Shown piece after piece: positions 1 through 5,842 of a stretch of DNA of 28,357 bases. The stretch's first letter is position 1; each line of letters starts with the position of its first letter. The translations under genes were made by a program, and so were the position numbers. The notes under the pieces were generated by a model. It searched no databases and had not been told where the DNA came from. It saw only the letters and a program-made list of their open reading frames with translations. The DNA is from Egaibacter sp046050465 (GTDB lineage Bacteria; Pseudomonadota; Gammaproteobacteria; Burkholderiales; Burkholderiaceae_C): contig JBJOPS010000009.1 of NCBI GenBank assembly GCA_046050465.1, forward strand, positions 1 through 28,357, in the 5' to 3' direction.

Positions 1-127
1 CATTCACCTGGTTCTTTTTGCGAACCGTGCCCAGCTCCAGAAATGCGAAACCGGCGTGCATGGCCAGCACCATGATGCCGCCCAACAAGATGAACAAGGC
101 ATCCGAGCCCTGTTTTAGTGCATCCAT
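1..127 (-). CDS. amt: Ammonium transporter Amt, N-terminal fragment
   Basis: The 42 visible residues start at ATG 127 and run off the left window edge. They hold the first transmembrane segment of the Amt/MEP/Rh family: a hydrophobic stretch (LFILLGGIMVLAMHAGFAF) followed by the family signature FLELGTVRKKN, close to the usual AGFAFLEAGLVRxKN. Amt proteins conduct ammonium across the inner membrane. An AGAGGA ribosome site (about 133-138, minus) lies just upstream of the ATG. A sigma-54 promoter 70-90 bases upstream fits nitrogen control. No glnK precedes it, so this is either a stand-alone amt or one with its PII gene downstream, outside the window. Identity as Amt is secure; the subtype cannot be judged from the fragment. 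Confidence 0.9.
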   Translation of the reverse strand, partial: MDALKQGSDALFILLGGIMVLAMHAGFAFLELGTVRKKNQVN

Positions 128-198
128 ACCGTCCTCTTTATGTAAATTGCTTCGTATTGGTGCGCATAACGGATATTTCCAAAAACGCAGGAAAATAA

Positions 199-214
199 AG
201 CAATATTCGCGCCA
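199..214 (-). promoter_or_regulatory. Sigma-54 (RpoN) promoter for amt
   Basis: Read on the minus strand the site is TGGCGCGAATATTGCT. It matches the -24/-12 consensus TGGCAC-N5-TTGCW with the required GG-N10-GC spacing. The start point would fall near 188, giving a leader of about 60 bases before the amt ATG at 127. Amt genes are classic NtrC/RpoN targets. I did not find a clear NtrC dyad (GCAC-N-GTGC) upstream. Confidence 0.75.
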
Positions 215-244
215 ATAATGGGCCTATTTCAAGACAAATCCACG

Positions 245-259
245 GGCCATTGGATGGCC
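245..259. repeat. Small inverted repeat in the amt/gdt1 divergent region
   Basis: GGCCAT-TGG-ATGGCC is a perfect 6-bp dyad with a 3-base centre. It sits about 30 bases upstream of the gdt1 homologue's ATG and upstream of the amt sigma-54 promoter. It could be an operator for either gene, but a dyad this short may be chance. Confidence 0.3.
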
Positions 260-291
260 AGGATGAAATTTTGCCCGTATAGGATAGACGA

Positions 292-855
292 ATGGATGCC
301 TTTCTCGCGTCAACCGGCATTGTGGCACTGGCCGAAATGGGTGACAAAACCCAGTTGCTCGCGTTGACCCTGTCGGTCCGCTTGCGCAGACCCTGGCCTA
401 TTGTGCTGGGCATTCTGGTTGCCACCCTTGCCAACCACGCTATAGCGGGTGCTTTGGGTGCCTGGGTGAGCATCGTGCTTGGCCCGGACGTGTTGCGCTG
501 GGTGCTGGGGGGCTCATTCATTGCCATGGCGGTGTGGATGCTGATTCCCGACAAAATGGGCGAAGAAGACATGCCCGTCACACATCGTTTTGGTGTTTTT
601 GGCGCCACTGTCGTTGCTTTTTTTCTGGCCGAAATGGGCGACAAGACGCAAGTAGCGACAGTGATGCTGGTAGCGCAATATGATGCTTATTTCTGGGTGA
701 TTGTCGGCACGACGCTGGGCATGATGCTAGCCAATGCACCGGTAGTCTGGCTGGGTGAGCGGGTAACGCGTTTGCTGCCGATGCGTGTTGTACACCGGAT
801 ATCTGCGGTGATTTTTCTGGTGCTGGGTGCTGGGGCGGTGGCAGGTTGGGGCTGA
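292..855 (+). CDS. GDT1/TMEM165 (UPF0016) family cation transporter
   Basis: The 187-residue protein has two homologous halves. Each carries the family signature ExGDKT: EMGDKTQLLAL near residue 15 and EMGDKTQVATVML near residue 114. About six membrane segments are apparent. The signature acids form the cation path; characterised members move Mn2+ or Ca2+ (yeast Gdt1, human TMEM165, cyanobacterial Mnx, Vibrio MneA). A manganese exporter of the inner membrane is therefore the likely role, by inference. An AGGA at 281-284 precedes the ATG. The gene is divergent from amt and closed by a strong terminator at 861-890, so it is a single-gene unit. I see no yybP-ykoY manganese riboswitch upstream, although this family often has one. 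Confidence 0.9.
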   Translation: MDAFLASTGIVALAEMGDKTQLLALTLSVRLRRPWPIVLGILVATLANHAIAGALGAWVSIVLGPDVLRWVLGGSFIAMAVWMLIPDKMGEEDMPVTHRFGVFGATVVAFFLAEMGDKTQVATVMLVAQYDAYFWVIVGTTLGMMLANAPVVWLGERVTRLLPMRVVHRISAVIFLVLGAGAVAGWG

Positions 856-860
856 GTTGG

Positions 861-890
861 CTCGCCCGCACGATTTGGCGGGCGAGTTTT
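861..890 (+). terminator. Intrinsic terminator after the GDT1 gene
   Basis: A perfect 9-bp GC-rich stem, CTCGCCCGC (861-869) with GCGGGCGAG (878-886), has an 8-base loop and is followed by TTTT. It starts 5 bases after the stop codon and separates this gene from metX. Confidence 0.85.
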
Positions 891-918
891 GTGGCGCAAT
901 GAATTTCAGGGCTGGCTT

Positions 919-924
919 TATACT
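919..924 (+). promoter_or_regulatory. Probable -10 element of the metX leader
   Basis: TATACT at 919-924 would start transcription near 931, just where the riboswitch aptamer begins (933). No good -35 box stands 17 bases upstream, so the promoter is inferred mainly from position. Confidence 0.4.
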
Positions 925-932
925 TGTGCCTG

Positions 933-983
933 ATGCGCCGATTTGCTATAGCTTGCGGGCGCTTAATAAGTTCAGCTAAAGAC
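933..983 (+). promoter_or_regulatory. SAM-II riboswitch aptamer upstream of metX
   Basis: The conserved SAM-II blocks appear in order. P1 5' arm GCGCC is at 935-939, then GATTTG at 940-945, CTTGC at 952-956, P1 3' arm GGCGC at 958-962, then TTAATAAGTTCA and the invariant GCTAAA at 975-980. Spacing and blocks match the SAM-II aptamers I remember from Agrobacterium metA and the Sargasso Sea metX crystal-structure RNA. SAM-II binds S-adenosylmethionine in an H-type pseudoknot and lowers expression of methionine genes. A competing 7-bp pairing (955-961 with 983-989) would break P1, giving a plausible ligand-free state. The call rests on remembered consensus, not a covariance search. Confidence 0.8.
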
Positions 984-990
984 GCCCGCC

Positions 991-1041
991 AACCCGGCCT
1001 CGCCCTTAGCCAGAAGGAATGCGACGCCGGGTTTTGTTTTT
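991..1041 (+). terminator. Intrinsic terminator in the metX leader (riboswitch expression platform)
   Basis: AACCCGGC (991-998) pairs with GCCGGGTT (1026-1033). TCGC (1000-1003) with GCGA (1021-1024) extends the stem past a C-C mismatch, and CCTT/AAGG can pair within the loop. A T-rich run (TTTTGTTTTT) follows. It lies directly between the SAM-II aptamer and the metX start codon only 14 bases on, so transcriptional control is likely. It could also simply occlude the ribosome site, because no good Shine-Dalgarno lies between the T run and ATG 1055. Confidence 0.75.
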
Positions 1042-1054
1042 CTGACTTCAACCG

Positions 1055-2296
1055 ATGCTGATTGCCACGCCACAGTCGATGCACTTTGCCGATGCGCTGC
1101 CCTTGCAGAGTGGCGCGTCCATCCGTGCCTATGACTTGAGTTTTGAGACCTACGGTACGCTGAATGCCGACAAATCCAACGCGGTGCTGATCTGCCATGC
1201 GCTCAACGCCTCGCACCATGTGGCGGGTGTTTATGCGGGTCAGGACAAGTCAGAAGGTTGGTGGGACACCCTGATCGGGCCCGGCAAGTCGCTGGACACG
1301 AACAAGCTCTTTGTCATTGGCGTGAACAACCTGGGCTCCTGTTTTGGCTCGACCGGGCCGATGCACGTGAACCCGGACACCGGGCGAATCTATGGTGCCG
1401 ACTTCCCCGTGGTCACGGTGGAAGACTGGGTGAATGCGCAAGCCCGCCTGATGGATGCGCTGGGCGTCCAGACGCTGGCCGCCGTGATGGGCGGCTCACT
1501 GGGCGGCATGCAGGCACTGAGCTGGGCGCTGCAATTTCCGGATCGCGTGCGCCATGCGGTGGTGATCGCCAGCGCGCCCAACCTCACGGCTGAAAACATT
1601 GCATTCAATGAGGTAGCGCGTCGCGCCATCGTGACCGACCCGGACTTCAATGGCGGCCACTTTTATGCGGACGGTGACAGGCCGGAAACCAAACCCAAGC
1701 GCGGCCTGCGCATCGCCCGAATGATTGGTCACATCACTTACCTGAGTGATGACGTGATGAACGAGAAGTTTGGAAGACAACTGCGGGATGCGGTGCCGGA
1801 ACTGGTCGACAAGCTTTCGCCGCCGGGCCGCCCCAAGGCGAAAGGCTTCCCCTCGGGGGGCAGCGCAGTACATGAAATGACAAGCGTGGGGGCTTACAAA
1901 TACTCAACGCAAGAGGTGGAGTTCCAGATCGAGAGCTACCTGCGCTACCAGGGCGACAAGTTTGCGGAATACTTTGACGCCAACACCTACCTGCTCATCA
2001 CCCGCGCGCTGGACTACTTCGATCCGGCCCGCCAGTTTGATGGCAGCCTGAGCCTGGCGCTGGCGCGCGCTACCTGCAAATTCCTGCTGGTGAGCTTCAC
2101 TACCGACTGGCGCTTTTCGCCCCAGCGCAGCCGGGAGCTGGTGAAAGCCCTGCTCGATAACCGCCGCGATGTGAGCTACGCCGAAATCGACGCACCGCAC
2201 GGTCATGATGCCTTTTTGCTCGATGACCCGCGTTATATGGGCGTCATTAGCTCTTATTTCGATAGCGTGTTGAAAGAAACAGAGGTGTCCACATGA
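1055..2296 (+). CDS. metX: Homoserine O-acyltransferase MetX
   Basis: MetX activates homoserine by O-acylation (acetyl- or succinyl-CoA; proteobacterial MetX enzymes are often succinyltransferases), the first committed step of methionine synthesis, in the cytoplasm. The 413 residues form an alpha/beta hydrolase fold. The nucleophile elbow GGSLGGMQ places Ser148, TTDWRFSP gives Asp351, and HGHDAFLLDD gives His384. The N-terminal CHALNASHHVAG block is typical. The protein is longer than the usual 370-385 residues because about 35-40 residues (roughly 247-285, PELVDKLSPPGRPKAKG onward) have been added before the conserved EVEFQIESYLRYQGDKF block. That segment is encoded by a dispersed repeat. 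The gene is preceded by a SAM-II riboswitch and overlaps metW by 4 bases. Confidence 0.95.
   Translation: MLIATPQSMHFADALPLQSGASIRAYDLSFETYGTLNADKSNAVLICHALNASHHVAGVYAGQDKSEGWWDTLIGPGKSLDTNKLFVIGVNNLGSCFGSTGPMHVNPDTGRIYGADFPVVTVEDWVNAQARLMDALGVQTLAAVMGGSLGGMQALSWALQFPDRVRHAVVIASAPNLTAENIAFNEVARRAIVTDPDFNGGHFYADGDRPETKPKRGLRIARMIGHITYLSDDVMNEKFGRQLRDAVPELVDKLSPPGRPKAKGFPSGGSAVHEMTSVGAYKYSTQEVEFQIESYLRYQGDKFAEYFDANTYLLITRALDYFDPARQFDGSLSLALARATCKFLLVSFTTDWRFSPQRSRELVKALLDNRRDVSYAEIDAPHGHDAFLLDDPRYMGVISSYFDSVLKETEVST
1813..1894 (+). repeat. Family A interspersed repeat inside metX
   Basis: The core has CCCCTCGGGGGGCAGCGC near 1848-1865, a 17-base variable palindromic middle, and CAAGCGTGGGGGCT at 1881-1894. 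It is preceded by GGGCCGCCCC near 1825-1834. The same blocks recur after rsmA (15858-15956). It is translated in frame as an extra segment of MetX that family members lack. I recall this element type as abundant between genes in Comamonadaceae; that part is memory, while the shared blocks are seen directly. Confidence 0.8.
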
Positions 2297-2874
2297 GCGA
2301 CGCTTCCACCATGAAAGCCATTGCCGATCTGGTGCCGCAGGGCGCGCGCGTGCTTGATCTGGGTTGTGGAGACGGTGCGCTGCTGGCCTACTTGCAGCAG
2401 ACACGGGCTTGCACCGGCTACGGTATCGAGATAGACGATGCCAACGTATTGGCCTGCGTGAAGCGCGGCGTCAACGTCATCCAGCTCAACCTGGACGAAG
2501 GCCTGGCCATGTTTGACGATGCCTCGTTTGATGTGGTGCTGCAGATCGATACGTTGCAACACCTGCGCAATGCCGAGGTGATGTTGCGCGAAACGGCCCG
2601 CGTGGGCAAAACCGGCATCGTCGCTTTTCCCAACTTCGGCCATTGGCCCAACCGCCTGGCCGTGCTGATGGGCCGCATGCCCGTGACCAAGCGCCTGCCC
2701 TACCAGTGGTACGACACACCGAACATCCGCGTGGGAACCTATGCGGACTTTGAAGTCCTGGCGCAGCGCAACCGGCTCAACATCACCGACAGTTTTGGCT
2801 TGCAGGACAACCGTTTGATGCGCATCGCCCCCAACCTGATGGCGGGTACGGCAGTCTTCAAGTTTTCGCGCTGA
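2293..2874 (+). CDS. metW: Methionine biosynthesis protein MetW
   Basis: The 193-residue protein has a class I methyltransferase-like fold. Motif I is VLDLGCGDGALLAYL (residues about 17-31), followed by GIEIDD and a FDVVLQIDTLQHLRN motif. The FPNFGHWPNRL segment and the KRLPYQWYDTPN signature are specific to MetW. MetW is the obligate partner of MetX in many proteobacteria and is thought to be needed for full MetX activity. The ATGA overlap with metX (2293-2296) indicates translational coupling, and the riboswitch should control both genes. Confidence 0.95.
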   Translation: MSDASTMKAIADLVPQGARVLDLGCGDGALLAYLQQTRACTGYGIEIDDANVLACVKRGVNVIQLNLDEGLAMFDDASFDVVLQIDTLQHLRNAEVMLRETARVGKTGIVAFPNFGHWPNRLAVLMGRMPVTKRLPYQWYDTPNIRVGTYADFEVLAQRNRLNITDSFGLQDNRLMRIAPNLMAGTAVFKFSR

Positions 2875-2938
2875 TTTGTCTAAACCGGGGGCAGAAAAGG
2901 TGCCCAGCCCAGTAGCTGACAACGCTTTGGAGTATTCC

Positions 2939-3829
2939 GTGGACACCTCTATCAATTCCTCTTTTTCCATTTCTCCGCAACAACTTGCGGCCCGCCTGGG
3001 CCGGGCTGACGCACCGTTGTTGCTGGATGTACGGCGCGATGCCAAATTCCGTGAAAGCCCGCGCCTGCTGGCCGGCGCGCTGCGCTGTGCCCCAGACGAT
3101 GTGGCTGCTTTTGCAGCGGCCCGGTCGCCGCGTGAAGTCGTGGTGTATTGCGTTTACGGGCACAACGTCAGCGCCGATGCCATGGCCACACTGCGTGCCG
3201 CAGGCTGGGACGCGCATATCCTGGCCGGTGGTATCGAGGGTGGAGAAGACGGTGCAGACGCTGCAAAAGACATTGCCCGGTGGCGCGCGCAACCTGCACC
3301 AGTCATCACCAAGCGGCCTGACTGGGGGGTGACTGGCGAGCGCGCCTCGCGCTGGATCACCCGCGAGCGACCCAAGATCGACCGCATTGCCTGTCCATGG
3401 CTGATCCGCCGCTTCATTGACCCGCGCGCTGAATTTTTCTATGTGCCAACCGCACAGGTGTTTGCCCAAGCGCAGCGCCTGGGGGCCGTTGCGTATGACA
3501 TTCCCGGTGCACCGGTGTCACACGAAGGTGAGCGTTGCAGCTTTGATGCGGTCTTGATGGGGTTTGATCTGTCAGAACCGGCGCTGAACCTGTTGGCTAC
3601 CATCGTGCGGGGCGCCGACACCGACCGCCTCGATCTGGCACCGCAGTCGGCCGGCTTGCTGGCCCTGTCGCTCGGGCTCTCCCGACTGCATGCCGGCGAT
3701 GATCTGGCCATGCTGGAGGCTGCCATGCCCCTGTACGACGCGTTGTATGCCTGGTGCTGTGACAAGGTGAGCGCGCAGGACGAGCCCCATAACTGGAAAC
3801 CCGAAACCATGACCGGAGCAAAAGCATGA
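2939..3829 (+). CDS. chrB: ChrB chromate resistance protein with rhodanese domain
   Basis: The N-terminal rhodanese domain (about residues 10-100) has LLLDVRRDAKF and the active-site loop YCVYGHNVS, where Cys71 is the catalytic position. It is followed by the ChrB C-terminal domain, with the signature KIDRIACPWLIRRFIDPRA. ChrB proteins accompany ChrA chromate efflux pumps and act as chromate sensors/regulators or resistance accessories; which applies here is not shown by sequence. I chose GTG 2939 because GGAG (2929-2932) sits 6 bases upstream. A longer frame opens at TTG 2876, right after metW, but has no ribosome site and adds 21 non-conserved residues. The chrB stop overlaps the chrA start (ATGA), so the pair is coupled. 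Confidence 0.85.
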   Translation: MDTSINSSFSISPQQLAARLGRADAPLLLDVRRDAKFRESPRLLAGALRCAPDDVAAFAAARSPREVVVYCVYGHNVSADAMATLRAAGWDAHILAGGIEGGEDGADAAKDIARWRAQPAPVITKRPDWGVTGERASRWITRERPKIDRIACPWLIRRFIDPRAEFFYVPTAQVFAQAQRLGAVAYDIPGAPVSHEGERCSFDAVLMGFDLSEPALNLLATIVRGADTDRLDLAPQSAGLLALSLGLSRLHAGDDLAMLEAAMPLYDALYAWCCDKVSAQDEPHNWKPETMTGAKA

Positions 3830-5208
3830 TTGCTGGTATGAGCGTGGGTGTGGCGCCATTAACGTCCAGCCCCACCATCAGGTTCGGGGAGGCCCTGAAG
3901 TTCTGGTTCAAACTGGGCTTCATCAGCTTTGGTGGTCCGGCAGGGCAAATTGCCATCATGCACCGTGAACTGGTGGAGCAAAAGCGCTGGATTTCCGAAA
4001 AGCGGTTTTTGCATGCGCTGAACTACTGCATGCTGTTGCCCGGCCCCGAGGCGCAGCAGTTGGCCACCTATATCGGCTGGCTGATGCACCGCACGTGGGG
4101 CGGTATTGCGGCCGGGGTGCTGTTTGTGTTGCCCTCGCTGTTCATTCTGATTGCCCTGAGCTGGGTTTATGTGGTGTTTGGCCAGGTGCCATGGGTAGCC
4201 GGGCTGCTCTACGGCATCAAGCCCGCGGTAGCAGCCATTGTGCTGCAGGCCGTTCACCGGATTGGCTCAAAAACATTGAAGAAACCATCATCAGCCCCCG
4301 TGCTATGGGCGATAGCAGCTATGAGTTTTATAGCAATCTATTTCCTTAACCTGCCTTTCCCGTTGATCGTTCTGAGCGCAGCCATCATCGGCTGGCTGGG
4401 CGCCCGGTGGGCCCCGGCGCAGTTTTCGGGTGGTGGTGGGCACGGCGCTGCCAAGGCCAGTTATGGGCCTGCGATGATTGATGATGAAACGCCTACTCCG
4501 GAACACGCGTGCTTCAAAAAATCCCGCCTCGCCAAGGTACTCGTCATCGGTGCGGTACTGTGGCTGCTGCCGGTGGCCGCCCTGGTGGCGTGGCAGGGCT
4601 GGAGCGGTGCAATGACACAAATGGGCTGGTTCTTCACCAAGGCCGCACTACTGACCTTCGGCGGCGCCTACGCCGTTCTGCCGTATGTGTACCAGGGAGC
4701 AGTCGAGCAGTTTGGCTGGCTGACCGGTCCCCAGATGATTGATGGTCTGGCGCTGGGCGAGACCACGCCCGGCCCGCTGATCATGGTGGTGGCGTTTGTC
4801 GGGTTCGTGGGTGGCTGGACAAAGCAGGTGCTGGGGCCAGATGCGCTGTTTCTGGGCGCAGCATTAGCTGCCACGGTGGTAACCTGGTTCACCTTCCTGC
4901 CTTCATTTGTGTTCATCCTTGCGGGAGGGCCGGTGGTGGAGTCCACCCACGGCAAACTGCACTTCACGGCGCCGCTAACGGCGATTACAGCAGCCGTGGT
5001 TGGTGTGATTGCCAGTTTAGCTCTGTTTTTTATAGCGCATATCGCATATATAACGGGGGCTACAGGCACATTTCTGTCCAGACTGGACTGGGTGGGGCTG
5101 TTGATCGCAACCGTAGCCGCTGTTGCCCTGTTGCGCTATAAGGTGGGCGTGATTTCGGTGATGGCCGCCGCTGCTTTGGCAGGGCTGGTGGCCAGGTTGG
5201 CATTGTGA
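3826..5208 (+). CDS. chrA: Chromate transporter ChrA, two-domain form
   Basis: This is an inner-membrane CHR family protein of 460 residues built as two homologous halves. The first half has LGFISFGGPAGQIAIMHREL and LLPGPEAQQLATYIGWL. The second has ALLTFGGAYAVLPYVYQ and LGETTPGPLIMVVAFVGF. ChrA extrudes chromate from the cytoplasm. It overlaps chrB by 4 bases. Two stretches (about residues 156-171, PSSAPVLWAIAAMSF, and 397-415, ALFFIAHIAYITGATG) are encoded by copies of dispersed repeat B in opposite orientations. Both fall where the family is variable in length, so the pump probably still folds. Local codon use there is richer in A/T than in the rest of the gene. Confidence 0.92.
   Translation: MIAGMSVGVAPLTSSPTIRFGEALKFWFKLGFISFGGPAGQIAIMHRELVEQKRWISEKRFLHALNYCMLLPGPEAQQLATYIGWLMHRTWGGIAAGVLFVLPSLFILIALSWVYVVFGQVPWVAGLLYGIKPAVAAIVLQAVHRIGSKTLKKPSSAPVLWAIAAMSFIAIYFLNLPFPLIVLSAAIIGWLGARWAPAQFSGGGGHGAAKASYGPAMIDDETPTPEHACFKKSRLAKVLVIGAVLWLLPVAALVAWQGWSGAMTQMGWFFTKAALLTFGGAYAVLPYVYQGAVEQFGWLTGPQMIDGLALGETTPGPLIMVVAFVGFVGGWTKQVLGPDALFLGAALAATVVTWFTFLPSFVFILAGGPVVESTHGKLHFTAPLTAITAAVVGVIASLALFFIAHIAYITGATGTFLSRLDWVGLLIATVAAVALLRYKVGVISVMAAAALAGLVARLAL
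4290..4338 (-). repeat. Family B interspersed repeat inside chrA, copy 1
   Basis: Read on the minus strand it runs TTGCTATAAAACTCATAGCT, then GCTATCGCCCATAG, then CACGGGGGCTG. This parallels the intergenic copy at 10085-10142 (GCTATAAAAATAGTAGCT, then ACTTACGCATAATA, then CACGAGGGCC) block for block. It is translated in frame in chrA. Confidence 0.65.
5014..5070 (+). repeat. Family B interspersed repeat inside chrA, copy 2
   Basis: Blocks in order are GTTTAGCTCTG, TTTTTTATAGC, CGCATATATAACG and GGGGCTACAGGC. The copy in murU (24951-25010) shares GTTTGCTCTG, ATTTGATAGC, CGCATATATGGCG and AGGGCTGAAGG in the same order and spacing. It is in the opposite orientation to copy 1 of the same gene. 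Confidence 0.7.
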
Positions 5209-5262
5209 GCCGGGGTTGCAATATGATGCATACCCGATCAACGTTACGCGGAGTGAAAACCG

Positions 5263-5826
5263 ATGAGTCGCCTAATTCGAATCGTTGTGTCGTGTCTGGT
5301 CGTGTCAACGCTGGCGGGCTGTGTTGCGCTTAGCCCGGGCCCGCGCTCGTACACCATCAATCAGGCCCAGTTGCTGGAATTGATTGCCAAGCGATTTCCG
5401 TTCAATGAACGGGTAGCTGAACTGCTGGATCTGCAGGCACTGGCCCCACGCATCAAGCTTTTGCCCGATACCAACCGCATCGCGACCGAAATGGACCTCA
5501 ACCTCAGCGAACGCCTGTTGCGTTCGGCCGTTCATGGGTCGTTGTCAATGGACTATGGCCTGCGGTTTGAGCCATCAGACAACACCATTCGACTGACTGG
5601 TGTCAAGGTTCATCACCTTCAGCTAACGGGTTTGCCCGAGCGATATGGCCCATTGGTAAACGGGCTGGCACCATTTCTTGCCGAGCGCTTGCTCAATGAT
5701 TTTTCACTGCATCAAATCAGTGCAAAGGATCTGGACGTGGTCAATGGCTGGGGTTATGCGCCGGGTGGTTTTCAAATCACACCGCAAGGTCTTGTCGTTT
5801 CATTAACGCCCAGACGGCTGCCCTAG
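5263..5826 (+). CDS. DUF1439 (YceB-like) lipoprotein
   Basis: The 187-residue protein has a lipoprotein signal: MSRLIRIVVSCLVVSTLAGC with lipobox LAGC, so Cys20 is the predicted lipidated residue. The mature part (TINQAQLLELIAKRFPFNERVAELLDL, then LDVVNGWGYAPGGFQITPQGL) resembles the DUF1439 family typified by E. coli YceB. Those proteins are envelope lipoproteins of unknown function with a lipid-binding-like fold. A GGAGTG upstream at about 5250 serves as ribosome site. It lies 54 bases after chrA and 16 bases before the M20 peptidase, so co-transcription is possible, but no functional link is evident. Confidence 0.8.
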   Translation: MSRLIRIVVSCLVVSTLAGCVALSPGPRSYTINQAQLLELIAKRFPFNERVAELLDLQALAPRIKLLPDTNRIATEMDLNLSERLLRSAVHGSLSMDYGLRFEPSDNTIRLTGVKVHHLQLTGLPERYGPLVNGLAPFLAERLLNDFSLHQISAKDLDVVNGWGYAPGGFQITPQGLVVSLTPRRLP

Positions 5827-5842
5827 TTTGCCTGGCGCTGAA

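Noticed and set aside
128..291. Manganese (yybP-ykoY) riboswitch before the GDT1 gene
   Set aside because: Such switches often precede this family, but the conserved paired loops are not visible in this gap.
933..983. The metX leader element as just another family B repeat
   Set aside because: It shares GCTATAGCTTGCG-like letters with the repeat, but P1 pairing, GATTTG, the TTAATAAG stretch and GCTAAA all fit SAM-II, and its place before metX supports that.
1019..1045. Eight-residue leader peptide ORF in the metX leader (ATG after AAGGA)
   Set aside because: It lies inside the terminator hairpin, has no methionine or regulatory codons of note, and the riboswitch explains the leader better.
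2876..2938. TTG start for chrB immediately after metW
   Set aside because: No ribosome site, and the 21 extra residues are not rhodanese-like; GTG 2939 has GGAG at proper spacing.
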